The notes below the pieces were generated by a model, which saw only the letters and a program-made list of their open reading frames with translations, was not told where the DNA came from and made no database searches. A program made the translations under genes and the position numbers. From Owenweeksia sp965214115 (GTDB taxonomy: Bacteria; Bacteroidota; Bacteroidia; Flavobacteriales; Schleiferiaceae), in NCBI GenBank assembly GCA_965214115.1, contig CBDCAU010000008.1, positions 248,001 to 312,000 on the forward strand: a stretch of 64,000 nt of DNA. Reading direction: 5' to 3'. Shown here piece after piece: positions 40,788 to 48,460 of the stretch (within the stretch, counting starts at the first letter, position 1; each line of letters begins with the position of its first letter).

Positions 40788-41453
40788 ATGAAACACTGGT
40801 GGAAAGCCCTCGGCGCGCTGCTCGTTTTTTATGCCATCATAATGGGATTCCTCGGCGACGTACCGCGCTTGCCCATCCTTAACGAGACCATCCGCGTGCT
40901 TTATTTCCACGTCACGATGTGGTTTGGGATGATTATTTTGATGCTCGCCTCGCTGGTGTATTCCATCAAATTTCTGAGAGACGAATCCCGCCTCACCGAT
41001 TTGAAAGCCAAGGAATTAGCCACCACCGGATTTTTCCTCGCCACCATCGGATTGCTCACCGGCAGCGTGTGGGCGCGCTTCACTTGGGGCGCGTGGTGGG
41101 TCAACGACCCCAAGCTGAACGGCACCGCCGTCACGATGCTGATTTACCTCGCCTATTTTGTGCTGCGCGGCTCGGTGGATGATTTCCAAAAACGCGCGCG
41201 GTTGGCCGCCGTTTACAACATTTTTGCTTTTGTGATGATGATCGTTTTCATCGGAATTTTGCCACGGATAACCGACAGCCTGCACCCCGGCAACGGCGGC
41301 AACCCCGGCTTCGGCGGCTACGATTTGAACAGCCAAATGCGCTGGGTTTTTTACCCCGCCGTCATCGGCTTCACTTTAATCGGCGTTTGGATTACCCAAT
41401 TGAAAATTAGATTACAAAAAATCCGTTGGAAAAAAGAAGGTGTTTTGTTATGA
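40788..41453 (+). CDS. ccmC: Haem-handling protein CcmC
   Basis: 221 residues, six membrane spans. The WWD motif TWGAWWVNDPKL lies in a periplasmic loop, preceded by GSVWARF, with a His (YFHVTMW) in the second span and LHPGNGG in the last loop, the haem ligands of this family. CcmC loads haem onto CcmE. It begins 9 bp after ccmB and its stop overlaps the next start (ATGA). Confidence 0.94.
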   Translation: MKHWWKALGALLVFYAIIMGFLGDVPRLPILNETIRVLYFHVTMWFGMIILMLASLVYSIKFLRDESRLTDLKAKELATTGFFLATIGLLTGSVWARFTWGAWWVNDPKLNGTAVTMLIYLAYFVLRGSVDDFQKRARLAAVYNIFAFVMMIVFIGILPRITDSLHPGNGGNPGFGGYDLNSQMRWVFYPAVIGFTLIGVWITQLKIRLQKIRWKKEGVLL

Positions 41454-41665
41454 AATATATACTCACTTTTTGCGCGTTTTTTAGTATAAATATTTTGATA
41501 GCGCAGAACGAAATGCCCGCCGTGGAAATGGCCGACACTCTCCGCAGCAATGGCAAAATTTATGTTGTGGTGGTCATCGCCGCCATCGTTTTCGCCGGCA
41601 TTTTGTTTTATATGATTGCCATCGACCGCAAAATCAGCAAATTGGAAAAAGAAACCGAAAAATGA
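41450..41665 (+). CDS. ccmD: CcmD-like small membrane protein
   Basis: 71 residues: a signal-like hydrophobic start (MKYILTFCAFFSINILIAQ) and a second span (GKIYVVVVIAAIVFAGILFYMIAIDRKI) with a charged C-terminal tail (KLEKETEK). Size and position between ccmC and ccmE fit CcmD, which stabilises the haem-loading complex. Overlaps ccmC and ccmE by 4 bp each. Confidence 0.75.
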   Translation: MKYILTFCAFFSINILIAQNEMPAVEMADTLRSNGKIYVVVVIAAIVFAGILFYMIAIDRKISKLEKETEK

Positions 41666-42012
41666 AACGCACCCACATCGCCATCATTTTTGTAATCATC
41701 GTTGCCATCGGCGCGATAATGGCCACTATCAACGATGCTTCCACTTATGTCGGCTTTGCCCGCGCCGCCGAAAACCCCGGTACCACATACACCGTCATCG
41801 GCTATTTGGACAAAGATGCCCCGATGGATTATAACGCTCGAAATCAGCGCTTTGCCTTCACCGCTATCGACAAAGAAGGCCAAAAACGCCAAGTCATCTA
41901 CGGCGAACCCAAACCCCAAGATTTTGAACGCAGCGAAGAAATCACGATGAAAGGTTTCGCCACCCGACACGGGTTTCGTGGCGCAGGAAATTTTGATGAA
42001 ATGCCCCAGTAA
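41662..42012 (+). CDS. ccmE: Haem chaperone CcmE, frameshifted before its haem-binding motif
   Basis: As read, 116 residues: one N-terminal span (HIAIIFVIIVAIGAIMATI) and the CcmE OB fold (TYTVIGYLDKDAPMDY, FAFTAIDKEGQKRQVIYG). The frame then turns into non-homologous sequence and stops at 42012. In the +1 frame, from 41960, the expected C-terminus continues: PPDTGFVAQEILMKCPSKYNE to a stop at 42053-42055. That part contains CPSKY, the CXXXY variant of the haem-attachment HXXXY. So the natural gene is 41662-42055 with a one-base indel near 41953-41960. Either the gene is broken here or the sequence has an error. Confidence 0.85.
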   Translation: MKRTHIAIIFVIIVAIGAIMATINDASTYVGFARAAENPGTTYTVIGYLDKDAPMDYNARNQRFAFTAIDKEGQKRQVIYGEPKPQDFERSEEITMKGFATRHGFRGAGNFDEMPQ

Positions 42013-42062
42013 GTATAATGAACAGAACGAGGTGGCGGGGTATGGGACGTATTGATTCGTAG

Positions 42063-42082
42063 AATCGCACGGCCGTGCGATT
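42063..42082. repeat. Palindrome AATCGCACGGCCGTGCGATT
   Basis: A perfect 20-bp palindrome just after ccmE. The same sequence occurs in two overlapping forms at 63253-63294 and in degraded form near 7178, so it is a dispersed short palindromic repeat. Confidence 0.7.
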
Positions 42083-42131
42083 TTATACAATGGAACGGGT
42101 AAATTTGTAATCCCTTTAAAACAAATCAACT

Positions 42132-42353
42132 ATGGAAACCCCAACCCAAGTAAAGAAAATAGTCAAAAAAGTACAGCAACTTGACGAAGCTGAGCACCAA
42201 GCCCTTTTGAGTAAAATTCAGAAACTATTGGAGTCGGCCGAAATCAAAAAAAAGCCGCCTTTTCAATTGCATAAATTGGCTGGGGTCGGCGCTGAATTGT
42301 GGAAAGACGTTGATGTGGAAGATTATATTCGAAAAGAAAGAGAATGGGATTAA
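42132..42353 (+). CDS. Antitoxin of a PIN-toxin pair, whose toxin gene is split by IS elements
   Basis: 73 residues. A helical N-terminus (QVKKIVKKVQQLDEAEHQALLSKIQKLL) and the C-terminal tail LAGVGAELWKDVDVEDYIRKEREWD are shared with the antitoxin at 44608 (DGVGAEMWQSIDTDEYVRELREEWD). In both pairs the toxin ATG overlaps the antitoxin end by exactly 10 bp. The partner toxin (42344-44569) is interrupted, so this antitoxin is probably an orphan, or a cross-acting partner of the second pair. Confidence 0.7.
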   Translation: METPTQVKKIVKKVQQLDEAEHQALLSKIQKLLESAEIKKKPPFQLHKLAGVGAELWKDVDVEDYIRKEREWD

Positions 42354-42439
42354 AGGAAGAATATTTCGGGAAAACCTTTTTCTTAGATACTGCGCCATTC
42401 ATTTATTTTATCGAAAAAAATGACAAGTACTTTGATACT

Positions 42440-43334
42440 GAACTTGTCAAAAGACAGTTTTTGAAAAAACACCAATGGCACTAAAGCATTGTAAACCAAT
42501 ACCCTGTACCATTGGTGAAAAAATATATGTTGGACAAAAGTATCATAAAAAAGAGCTGTGCCCGCACCTGAGCTTCGGCAACGGGCGGGGCAACGCGAAG
42601 GTGGAGGACTGGCAGGTGGTCCAGGCGGTGCTGTACCGGCTGAAGACGGGCTGCCAGTGGCGCGAGCTGCCCGTGCGGCAGTTCTTCGCGGTGGGCTACA
42701 GGTGGCAGAGCGTGTACCACCACTTCCGCAAGTGGTGCCGGGACGGCAGCTGGGAAAAGGCTTGGCGGGGGGCCCTGGAGAAGCACAAGGCCGGGCTGGA
42801 CATGTCCAGCGTGCAGCTGGACGGCTCGCACACCCCGGCCAAGCGGGGCGGCGGGGCGGTGGCCTACCAGGGCAGGAAGAAGTGCCGCACCACCAACATG
42901 CTGTTCCTGACCGACAGGCGGGGGCAGCCGCTGGCCTGCGGCGACGCGGCGGCCGGCAACCACCACGACACCCACGGCCTGGCCGGGCAGGTGAAGCGGA
43001 TGCTGGGCGCGCTGGAGGCCTCGGAAATCCCCACCGGGGGGCTGTTCCTGAACGCGGACGCGGGCTTCGACGCCCAAGAGTTCAGGGACTTTTTGGAGGA
43101 CGCGGAGATAAACGCAAACATCCGCCCCAACCCCAGGAACGGCGGCGGCGAGGGGCACTTCTTCGACGAGCTGCTGTACGGGCACAGGTTCGTGGTGGAG
43201 AGGACCAACGCCTGGCTCGACGGGTTCAAGGCGCTGCTGGTGCGCTTCGAGACCAGCCCGCTGCACTGGAAAGCCCTGCACTGGCTGGCGTTTGCGGTAA
43301 TTTTGCTGAGGTGAATTTGACTTTAGACAACTTC
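42440..43334 (+). mobile_element. Insertion sequence, IS5-like, copy 1 (895 bp)
   Basis: Ends are the imperfect inverted repeat GAACTTGTCAAAAG (left) and GACAACTTC reading inward from the right (14 of 16 with the adjoining bases). It is flanked by a 3-bp direct repeat ACT (42437-42439 and 43335-43337). Copy 2 at 61390-62284 has the same length and sequence and is flanked by ATT, so the target is ANT. Much richer in G+C than its surroundings. It splits a PIN-toxin gene. Confidence 0.95.
42475..43314 (+). CDS. IS5-family transposase, copy 1
   Basis: 279 residues, DDE transposase of the IS4/IS5 superfamily. The N-terminal DUF4096-like region has VEDWQVVQAVLYRLKTGCQWRELP and HHFRKWCRDGSWEKAW. 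The catalytic triad is visible as VQLDGSHTPAKRGG, LFLNADAGFD and FVVERTNAWLDGF. It is probably complete. The codon use is extremely G+C-rich (third positions nearly always G or C), unlike the host, which indicates recent arrival. The product is identical to that of copy 2. Confidence 0.93.
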   Translation: MALKHCKPIPCTIGEKIYVGQKYHKKELCPHLSFGNGRGNAKVEDWQVVQAVLYRLKTGCQWRELPVRQFFAVGYRWQSVYHHFRKWCRDGSWEKAWRGALEKHKAGLDMSSVQLDGSHTPAKRGGGAVAYQGRKKCRTTNMLFLTDRRGQPLACGDAAAGNHHDTHGLAGQVKRMLGALEASEIPTGGLFLNADAGFDAQEFRDFLEDAEINANIRPNPRNGGGEGHFFDELLYGHRFVVERTNAWLDGFKALLVRFETSPLHWKALHWLAFAVILLR

Positions 43335-43473
43335 ACTGTCAGCACCTTTTTCTTTGCGGCCAAAGATGGGAAGTTGAGCTTTCAAACATCGGTCATCAGT
43401 ATTATTGAAACTTTAGTAAAACCGCTCCGCGAGAATGAATACGAAATCACGGAAGAATATAGAAATTTGCTTA

Positions 43474-44351
43474 GAGGCTGTCTAGAAATGATTATTTCAT
43501 ATACCAGTGTTGAGAAAAAACAAGGAAGGCCGCCGCTGGGCCCTTCCTGCATGCCGAAAATTGTGATTCACCAAAATCATAATCATGACGGCTTACCCGA
43601 GCGACCTGAGCGACGTCCAGTGGGCAATATTATCAAAATTCTTCGACACCCGCCGCAGGCGCAAGCACGGCCTGCGCGAGGTGGTCAACGCGGTTATGTA
43701 CCTTGTGGAGAGCGGCTGCCAGTGGCGGATGCTTCCCTCGGACTTCCCCGGCTGGAAGCTGGTCTATTACTATTACGCCGCCTGGCGGGACAGCGGCCTG
43801 TGGGAGGCGGTGAACGCATCTCTGGTGGAGGCGCGCCGAGCAGAGGCCGGGCGCGGCCCGCAGCCCACGGCGGGCTCGGTGGACTCCCAGTCCGTCAAGA
43901 ACACCCTGGTGGCAGGGCAGCCGGCGGGCTACGACGCGGGCAAGAAGGTCAAGGGGGTGAAGCGGCACATCGCCGTGGACACCCAGGGCCACCTGCTGGC
44001 CGTGGAGGTCGGCCCGGCCTCGGTGCAGGACAGGGACGGCGCGGCCGGGCTGCTGGACGGGATGGCGGGGGACTGGCGGTGCCTGCGCAAGCTCTGGGCC
44101 GACGGCGGCTACGCGGGCAAACTGGTGGAGAAGGCCAAAAAAGACCATGGCATCGACTTGGAGATAATCAAGAAGCCCGAGGGGGGCGGCTTCCAGGTGC
44201 TGCCCCGGCGCTGGGTGGTCGAGCGCACCTTCGCCTGGCTGGACACCTGCCGCAGGAACTCAAAGAACTACGAGAGGCTGAAGAGCTCATCGGAGGCGAT
44301 GGTGCTTTTAGCCTCCATAAAAATTATGTTGAAACGTTTTTAGACAGCTTC
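43474..44351 (+). mobile_element. Insertion sequence, second type, IS5-like (878 bp)
   Basis: Terminal inverted repeats GAGGCTGTCTAGAAA (left) and its counterpart, ending GACAGCTTC on the right, differ at a few positions. It is flanked by the 3-bp direct repeat TTA (43471-43473 and 44352-44354), a TNA target as in the IS1031 group. It is a different element from the one 140 bp upstream and splits the same PIN-toxin gene a second time. Confidence 0.92.
43585..44343 (+). CDS. IS5-family transposase of the second element
   Basis: 252 residues: MTAYPSDLSDVQWAILSKFF at the start, then REVVNAVMYLVESGCQWRMLPSDFP, the DDE positions in GSVDSQSVKNT, LWADGGYAG and WVVERTFAWLDTCRR. Typical of single-frame IS5-family enzymes. 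G+C-rich codon use again unlike the host. The frame runs almost to the right terminal repeat, as usual in compact IS. Confidence 0.93.
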   Translation: MTAYPSDLSDVQWAILSKFFDTRRRRKHGLREVVNAVMYLVESGCQWRMLPSDFPGWKLVYYYYAAWRDSGLWEAVNASLVEARRAEAGRGPQPTAGSVDSQSVKNTLVAGQPAGYDAGKKVKGVKRHIAVDTQGHLLAVEVGPASVQDRDGAAGLLDGMAGDWRCLRKLWADGGYAGKLVEKAKKDHGIDLEIIKKPEGGGFQVLPRRWVVERTFAWLDTCRRNSKNYERLKSSSEAMVLLASIKIMLKRF

Positions 44352-44607
44352 TTAGGGAGACGGAAGGTTTTTCACTATTTGAAATTGACAAAATAGTTGC
44401 TGAAAAAGGCGCAGAGTTAAGAGCTAAATATGGTTTCAAAGCACCGGATGCGCTTCAATTGGCCGCCGCAATTCTGAACCAAGCGGACTTTTTTCTTACG
44501 AATGACGATAAGCTGGCCAAATGCGAGGAAATCAAGGTTTTGGTTTTGGAAGAGATGATTGCCCATTAACAGAAAACAGTAAATTTGAAGAATAAAATCC
44601 TATCAAA

Positions 44608-44841
44608 ATGGAAGATGCTATCAAAATAAATCAGCTTTGGTTTCAGGTGCAGCAATTGAACACAGAGGCGCAAAAGTCCATCCTCAAAAAATTGCAAAAT
44701 CTATTGAAGAAGTCAAAGGTTGAACGGAGCGAAAAAGAGGAAGAACATTATTTGGCGGATTTGGATGGAGTGGGCGCAGAAATGTGGCAAAGCATTGACA
44801 CGGATGAATATGTAAGAGAGCTGCGAGAAGAATGGGACTAA
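44608..44841 (+). CDS. Antitoxin of the intact PIN-toxin pair
   Basis: 77 residues. Helical N-terminus (IKINQLWFQVQQLNTEAQKSILKKLQNLL) and the acidic, Trp-containing tail DGVGAEMWQSIDTDEYVRELREEWD. Paralogue of 42132-42353 with the same 10-bp overlap with the following toxin. Antitoxins of this type bind and mask the PIN active site through the C-terminal tail. Confidence 0.72.
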   Translation: MEDAIKINQLWFQVQQLNTEAQKSILKKLQNLLKKSKVERSEKEEEHYLADLDGVGAEMWQSIDTDEYVRELREEWD

Positions 44842-45287
44842 TTTCTTTAACCAAATCCAAAAAAGTCTTTTTGGATACCAATCCGTTCATCTATTTTTTT
44901 GAACACAACAGCGCATTTTATTCTACGGTAAAACCTATCTTTTTACAAAATAAAAATGGCGAGAATTTTCTTCAAACTTCTTTAGTAACCTTATCCGAAA
45001 TTTTGGTAAAACCGATTCGCGATAAAAATGAAGGATTGATTGAATCGTATCAACAGAAACTATCTTCTTCTAAGTTCTTCGAGATGGGCGCTTTATCTGA
45101 ATTGACGGCCATTATTGCCGCCGAACTTCGCTCTATAAATAAATTGAAGTTGGCCGATGCTTTCCAGCTCGCTTCTGCCATCGAGATGGATTCCGACATT
45201 TTCCTCACCAACGACGGCCGCCTAAAGCGGACAAATCTCAAAAAACCCGAAATTCTCGTTATCGAAGATTTCGTACAAAAACCCTAA
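44832..45287 (+). CDS. PIN-domain toxin, intact
   Basis: 151 residues, VapC-like RNase. Asp15 (KVFLDTNPFIYFFE), Glu in TSLVTLSEILVKP, Asp in KLADAFQLASAIE and Asp in FLTNDGRL provide the four metal-binding acids. The start overlaps its antitoxin by 10 bp and the stop abuts ccmF (start at 45288), so toxin and ccmF are probably on one transcript. It is the unbroken paralogue of the IS-split gene. Confidence 0.85.
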   Translation: MGLISLTKSKKVFLDTNPFIYFFEHNSAFYSTVKPIFLQNKNGENFLQTSLVTLSEILVKPIRDKNEGLIESYQQKLSSSKFFEMGALSELTAIIAAELRSINKLKLADAFQLASAIEMDSDIFLTNDGRLKRTNLKKPEILVIEDFVQKP

Positions 45288-47702
45288 ATGGAATACATTG
45301 GCGAACACCTCTTTGCCGGCCAGCTCGGCCGCTTTCTCGCAAGCCTCGCGTTTGCCTCGGCCATCGTGGCGGCCATCGCGTATTTTATCTTTCTAAAAAA
45401 CTCAGAATCAAGCTATAAGAAAGTCGCCCGTGCCGCTTTTGGTATCCACGCGGGCAGCGTTTTCGGCATCATCGGCACGTTGTTTTATATGATGCTCAAC
45501 TTCCATTTTGAGTACAGTTATGTGTGGGAACACACCTCGCGCGACCTGCCGTTGCGCTATATGTTCAGCGCGTTTTGGGAAGGGCAGGAAGGCAGTTTTT
45601 TGCTGTGGATGTTTTGGCATTCCGTTTTGGGATTGGTTTTGATGTTCACCGCAAAACGCTGGGAATCAGGCGTGATGGGCGTGTTCGCCGTGGTGCAGGC
45701 GTTTCTGGCGTCGATGATTTTGGGCGTGTTTCCGTTCGGTTGGAAAATCGGCAGCAGCCCCTTTATTTTGATGCGCGAACTGCCCGAAAACATCGGCCTG
45801 CCGTGGACGCAAGTGGCGGATTATCTGGAGCGCTTCCCCGCCTTTTTCGACGGCAGCGGCCTCAACCCGCTCCTCCAAAATTATTGGATGACCATCCACC
45901 CGCCGGTGCTGTTTTTGGGATTTGCCTCGGTGCTGGTGCCGTTCGCTTTTGCGATGGGCGGGCTTCTCAAAAAAGACTTCACTGGCTGGGTAAAACCCGC
46001 TTTGCCGTGGACGTTTTTCAGCGTCGGGATTTTGGGGACGGGCATTTTGATGGGCGGCGCGTGGGCTTACGAAGCGCTAAGTTTCGGCGGCTTTTGGGCG
46101 TGGGACCCCGTGGAAAATTCGTCGCTCGTGCCGTGGATAATTTTGGTCGGCGCGGCGCATTTATTACTCATCGTAAAAAACCGCCGCACCGGATTGACCA
46201 GCGCGTTTTTCCTCACCCTCCTCGCGTTTCTCGCCGTTTTGTATTCCACTTTTTTAACGCGCAGTGGCGTGCTGGGCGACACTTCCGTGCACGCTTTCGT
46301 GGATTTGGGATTGAACGGCCAACTCCTCACCTGCCTACTTTTTTTCGTGATTGTTTCCTTTGGGATTTACTTTTTTCGATATAAAAATATTCCCAAAAAC
46401 AAAAAGGAAGACCAACTCAGTTCCCGCGAGTTTTGGATGTTCATCGGCAGTTTAGTGCTGTTGATTTCCGCCTTCCAAATTATTTTCAGCACTTCGATTC
46501 CGGTCATCAACAAGCTGATTGGGCCGGACGGCTTCGTTTCCATTTTGGATGAAAAGATGGCGCCGCCCACCGAGGTGATTGACCATTATAATAGTTTCCA
46601 AATTCCCTTCGCGATTGTCATCGCACTTTTGGTGGCTTTTGGCCAATATTTGAATTATCAAAAAACCGATTTGAAGCGCTTTTGGAAGAACATTTTAATA
46701 TCAATAATCATTGCGATTTTATTGACAATTTCAACCGCTTTTTCATACAATTTTTGGAAACAGCCTTTGTATCTTGTTTTGCTTTTCGCTGGGATTTTCG
46801 CGGCGGTCAGCAATCTGTATTATTGGCTTTCCATCAAAAAAGGAAAAATCGGGATGGCGGGCAGTAGCATCGCCCACGTTGGCTTTGCGCTGATTTTGGT
46901 CGGCGCGCTTATTTCACAGGGAAAACAGGACATCATCAGTGAAACGGATGTATTCCTTTCGGAAGATTTGCCCGCCAGCGAAAACGCGCTTTTGGAACTG
47001 CGAACCCCTTCTAAATTAGGAAAATACACCGCCATCTTCAACGGCAAGCGCGACACGGGCGACCAGCAATTTTACAGCGTTTCGTATTATAATTCCGAAA
47101 CGGAAAAAAAGGCGTTCGATTTAGAGCCGCACCTCCTTTTTGCCGATAATATGGGACCGACGCCCAATCCCGATACACGCCACTTTTGGCACAAGGATAT
47201 TTACACGCACGTCCAGTATTCATCGTACTTAGAGCCAAAATCCGACGATGGTTACATTGGCGAAATGGAGGCCGAAGTTTCGCGCGGCGACAGCATCGTT
47301 TTCCAGCGGCATTTTGTGGTGATGGACAGCCTGAAAGTGAACGCCAAAATGGACAGCACCTCGGGCGAGCTGGCCGCGCTGAAACTCACCGCCCGCCTGA
47401 AAATCGTGAACGTCTTGGGACAGGAATTCCTCGCCGAACCCGCCTACATTCTGAACGGCAACGAAGTTTCCCACCAAGATGCGATTATGGAAGAGCAAGG
47501 CTTCAAATTCCGCCTCGCCGACATCAACACCGAGACCAACCAAATCCAACTGAAAGCGTGGACAAAAGCCAACCCCGACGAAAAGCCGTTCATCGTAATG
47601 AAGGCGATTGTTTTCCCGCTCATCAACTTGCTGTGGGCGGGGTGTATTTTGATGGCGATCGGGACGGGGGTGGCGGTTTGGGAGAGGGTGCGGAAATCTT
47701 AG
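45288..47702 (+). CDS. ccmF: Cytochrome c haem lyase subunit CcmF
   Basis: 804 residues, about 14 membrane spans. The WWD motif region GAWAYEALSFGGFWAWDPVENSS is complete, with conserved His in TIHPPVLFLGF, HAGSVFGIIG and SIAHVGFALILVG. A large soluble insert follows (about 565-760), then a last span with a basic tail (WAGCILMAIGTGVAVWERVRKS). CcmF joins haem to apocytochrome c. Its last 40 codons recur as three partial copies downstream at 48301, 50199 and 52291. Confidence 0.95.
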   Translation: MEYIGEHLFAGQLGRFLASLAFASAIVAAIAYFIFLKNSESSYKKVARAAFGIHAGSVFGIIGTLFYMMLNFHFEYSYVWEHTSRDLPLRYMFSAFWEGQEGSFLLWMFWHSVLGLVLMFTAKRWESGVMGVFAVVQAFLASMILGVFPFGWKIGSSPFILMRELPENIGLPWTQVADYLERFPAFFDGSGLNPLLQNYWMTIHPPVLFLGFASVLVPFAFAMGGLLKKDFTGWVKPALPWTFFSVGILGTGILMGGAWAYEALSFGGFWAWDPVENSSLVPWIILVGAAHLLLIVKNRRTGLTSAFFLTLLAFLAVLYSTFLTRSGVLGDTSVHAFVDLGLNGQLLTCLLFFVIVSFGIYFFRYKNIPKNKKEDQLSSREFWMFIGSLVLLISAFQIIFSTSIPVINKLIGPDGFVSILDEKMAPPTEVIDHYNSFQIPFAIVIALLVAFGQYLNYQKTDLKRFWKNILISIIIAILLTISTAFSYNFWKQPLYLVLLFAGIFAAVSNLYYWLSIKKGKIGMAGSSIAHVGFALILVGALISQGKQDIISETDVFLSEDLPASENALLELRTPSKLGKYTAIFNGKRDTGDQQFYSVSYYNSETEKKAFDLEPHLLFADNMGPTPNPDTRHFWHKDIYTHVQYSSYLEPKSDDGYIGEMEAEVSRGDSIVFQRHFVVMDSLKVNAKMDSTSGELAALKLTARLKIVNVLGQEFLAEPAYILNGNEVSHQDAIMEEQGFKFRLADINTETNQIQLKAWTKANPDEKPFIVMKAIVFPLINLLWAGCILMAIGTGVAVWERVRKS

Positions 47703-47740
47703 AGTTTGGTTATTTTTACCATTTAAAAATCCTTTTAGAA

Positions 47741-47971
47741 ATGAGCCACGAGATTTTGTTTGAAAATACTACCAAGGATATGGCAAAATTGCCCAAGGAA
47801 AAATTGCAGCAAGTTTCGGATTATATAGAGTTTTTATTAGCAAAGTATGAAGATGAAATTTTGCGCAAAGGCATTATGAAATTGGCTAGCGAATCCAAAT
47901 CTTTTGATTTTCTGAGAGACGAAGAGGAGGACTTGTACACGGTGGATGATTTAAAAGTCCGTTACCGTTGA
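47741..47971 (+). CDS. Probable antitoxin of a PemK/MazF-like pair (DUF2281-like)
   Basis: 76 residues (MSHEILFENTTKDMAKLPKEK). Helical, with LQQVSDYIEFLLAKYEDEILRKGIMKLASES and an acidic tail FLRDEEEDLYTVDDLKVRY, the pattern of DUF2281-like antitoxins. TTGA overlap with the toxin start. It begins 38 bp after ccmF. Family by pattern and position. Confidence 0.65.
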   Translation: MSHEILFENTTKDMAKLPKEKLQQVSDYIEFLLAKYEDEILRKGIMKLASESKSFDFLRDEEEDLYTVDDLKVRYR

Positions 47972-48288
47972 GAAAGGGCGATATCATCCTCGTTCCGTTT
48001 CCATTCACAGATTTGACGGGCAGCAAGGAGCGGCCAGCGTTGGTATTGGCCACTGACGAATGGGATGTGATGGTTGCTTTTGTTTCTTCGAGAATAAAGC
48101 ACATTAACCTCTTTGATATTGTACTTGAGCCCGATTCTCAGAATGGTCTGAAAAGACCCTCCAGATTACGCCTAAATAAAATCAGCACGGTCGAAAGAAA
48201 ATTGGTTTTAGGAGAGTTAGGAAAACTGAGCACAGAAAAGATGGAAGAGGCTGACCGAAAACTTAAAAGCGTTTTGGGTTTGCCTTAA
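47968..48288 (+). CDS. PemK/MazF-like toxin
   Basis: 106 residues from TTG 47968 (MRKGDIILVPFPFTDLTGSKERPALVLA), the signature start of PemK/MazF mRNA interferases, with VAFVSSRIK, RPSRLRLNKISTVERKLVLGELGKL following. Less than 25 bp after it comes the first partial copy of the ccmF 3' end, so the pair sits inside a segment bounded by ccmF ends. Confidence 0.8.
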   Translation: MRKGDIILVPFPFTDLTGSKERPALVLATDEWDVMVAFVSSRIKHINLFDIVLEPDSQNGLKRPSRLRLNKISTVERKLVLGELGKLSTEKMEEADRKLKSVLGLP

Positions 48289-48300
48289 TCAGAGGCCCAA

Positions 48301-48417
48301 TGAAAAGCCGTTCATCGTGATGAAGGCGATTGTTTTCCCGCTTATCAACTTGCTGTGGGCGGGGTGTATTTTGATGGCAATCGGGACGGGGTGGCGGTTT
48401 GGGAGCGGGTGAGGAAA
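48301..48417 (+). pseudogene. Partial copy 1 of the ccmF 3' end
   Basis: Nearly identical to 47579-47695 at the end of ccmF: NEKPFIVMKAIVFPLINLL and WAGCILMAIGTG are retained, then one G is missing from a G-run and the frame changes to WRFGSG and a stop. It has no upstream part of ccmF. Confidence 0.9.
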
Positions 48418-48429
48418 AGCTAACTGCCC

Positions 48430-48437
48430 TATTTTTG
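48430..48437 (+). promoter_or_regulatory. -7 promoter element of the first SBBP gene
   Basis: TATTTTTG matches TAnnTTTG exactly, 23 nt before the ATG at 48461 and just beyond the duplicated ccmF end. Confidence 0.5.
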
Positions 48438-48460
48438 TTCCGCCTAAAAACTTAGCGACT

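Larger units (their letters stand above)
42344..44569 (+). pseudogene. PIN-domain toxin gene split by two insertion sequences
   Basis: Three exact pieces: 42344-42439, 43338-43473 and 44355-44569. Removing each IS with one copy of its 3-bp target repeat gives one open frame of 148 residues: MGLKEEYFGKTFFLDTAPF, then KYFDT joined to VSTFFFAAKDG, then EEYRNLL joined to RETEGFSLF, ending LEEMIAH with TAA at 44567-44569. It aligns with the intact toxin at 44832 (151 residues): FLDTxPFIYF, TSVISIIETLVKPLR, APDALQLAAAI, FFLTNDDKL. No other lesion is present, so both insertions are recent. Confidence 0.92.

Noticed and set aside
41953..41965. Programmed +1 frameshift in ccmE
   Set aside because: No slippery codon, stop codon in the zero frame or stimulatory structure at the site; a simple indel or sequence error is more likely.
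42481..43281. Long antisense frame within IS copy 1 (and the same at 61431-62231)
   Set aside because: Low-complexity Val/Leu/Pro/Gln translation produced by strong third-position G/C bias opposite the transposase; no start context or family signature.
42558..44396. A 612-codon plus-strand frame across both IS elements
   Set aside because: It is a shadow of the G+C-rich transposase genes in another frame (Ala/Gly/Arg/Pro-rich translation without motifs); the real transposases are at 42475 and 43585.
48301..48417. A small independent membrane-protein gene
   Set aside because: It is a near-identical copy of the end of ccmF with a frameshift, not a separate gene.
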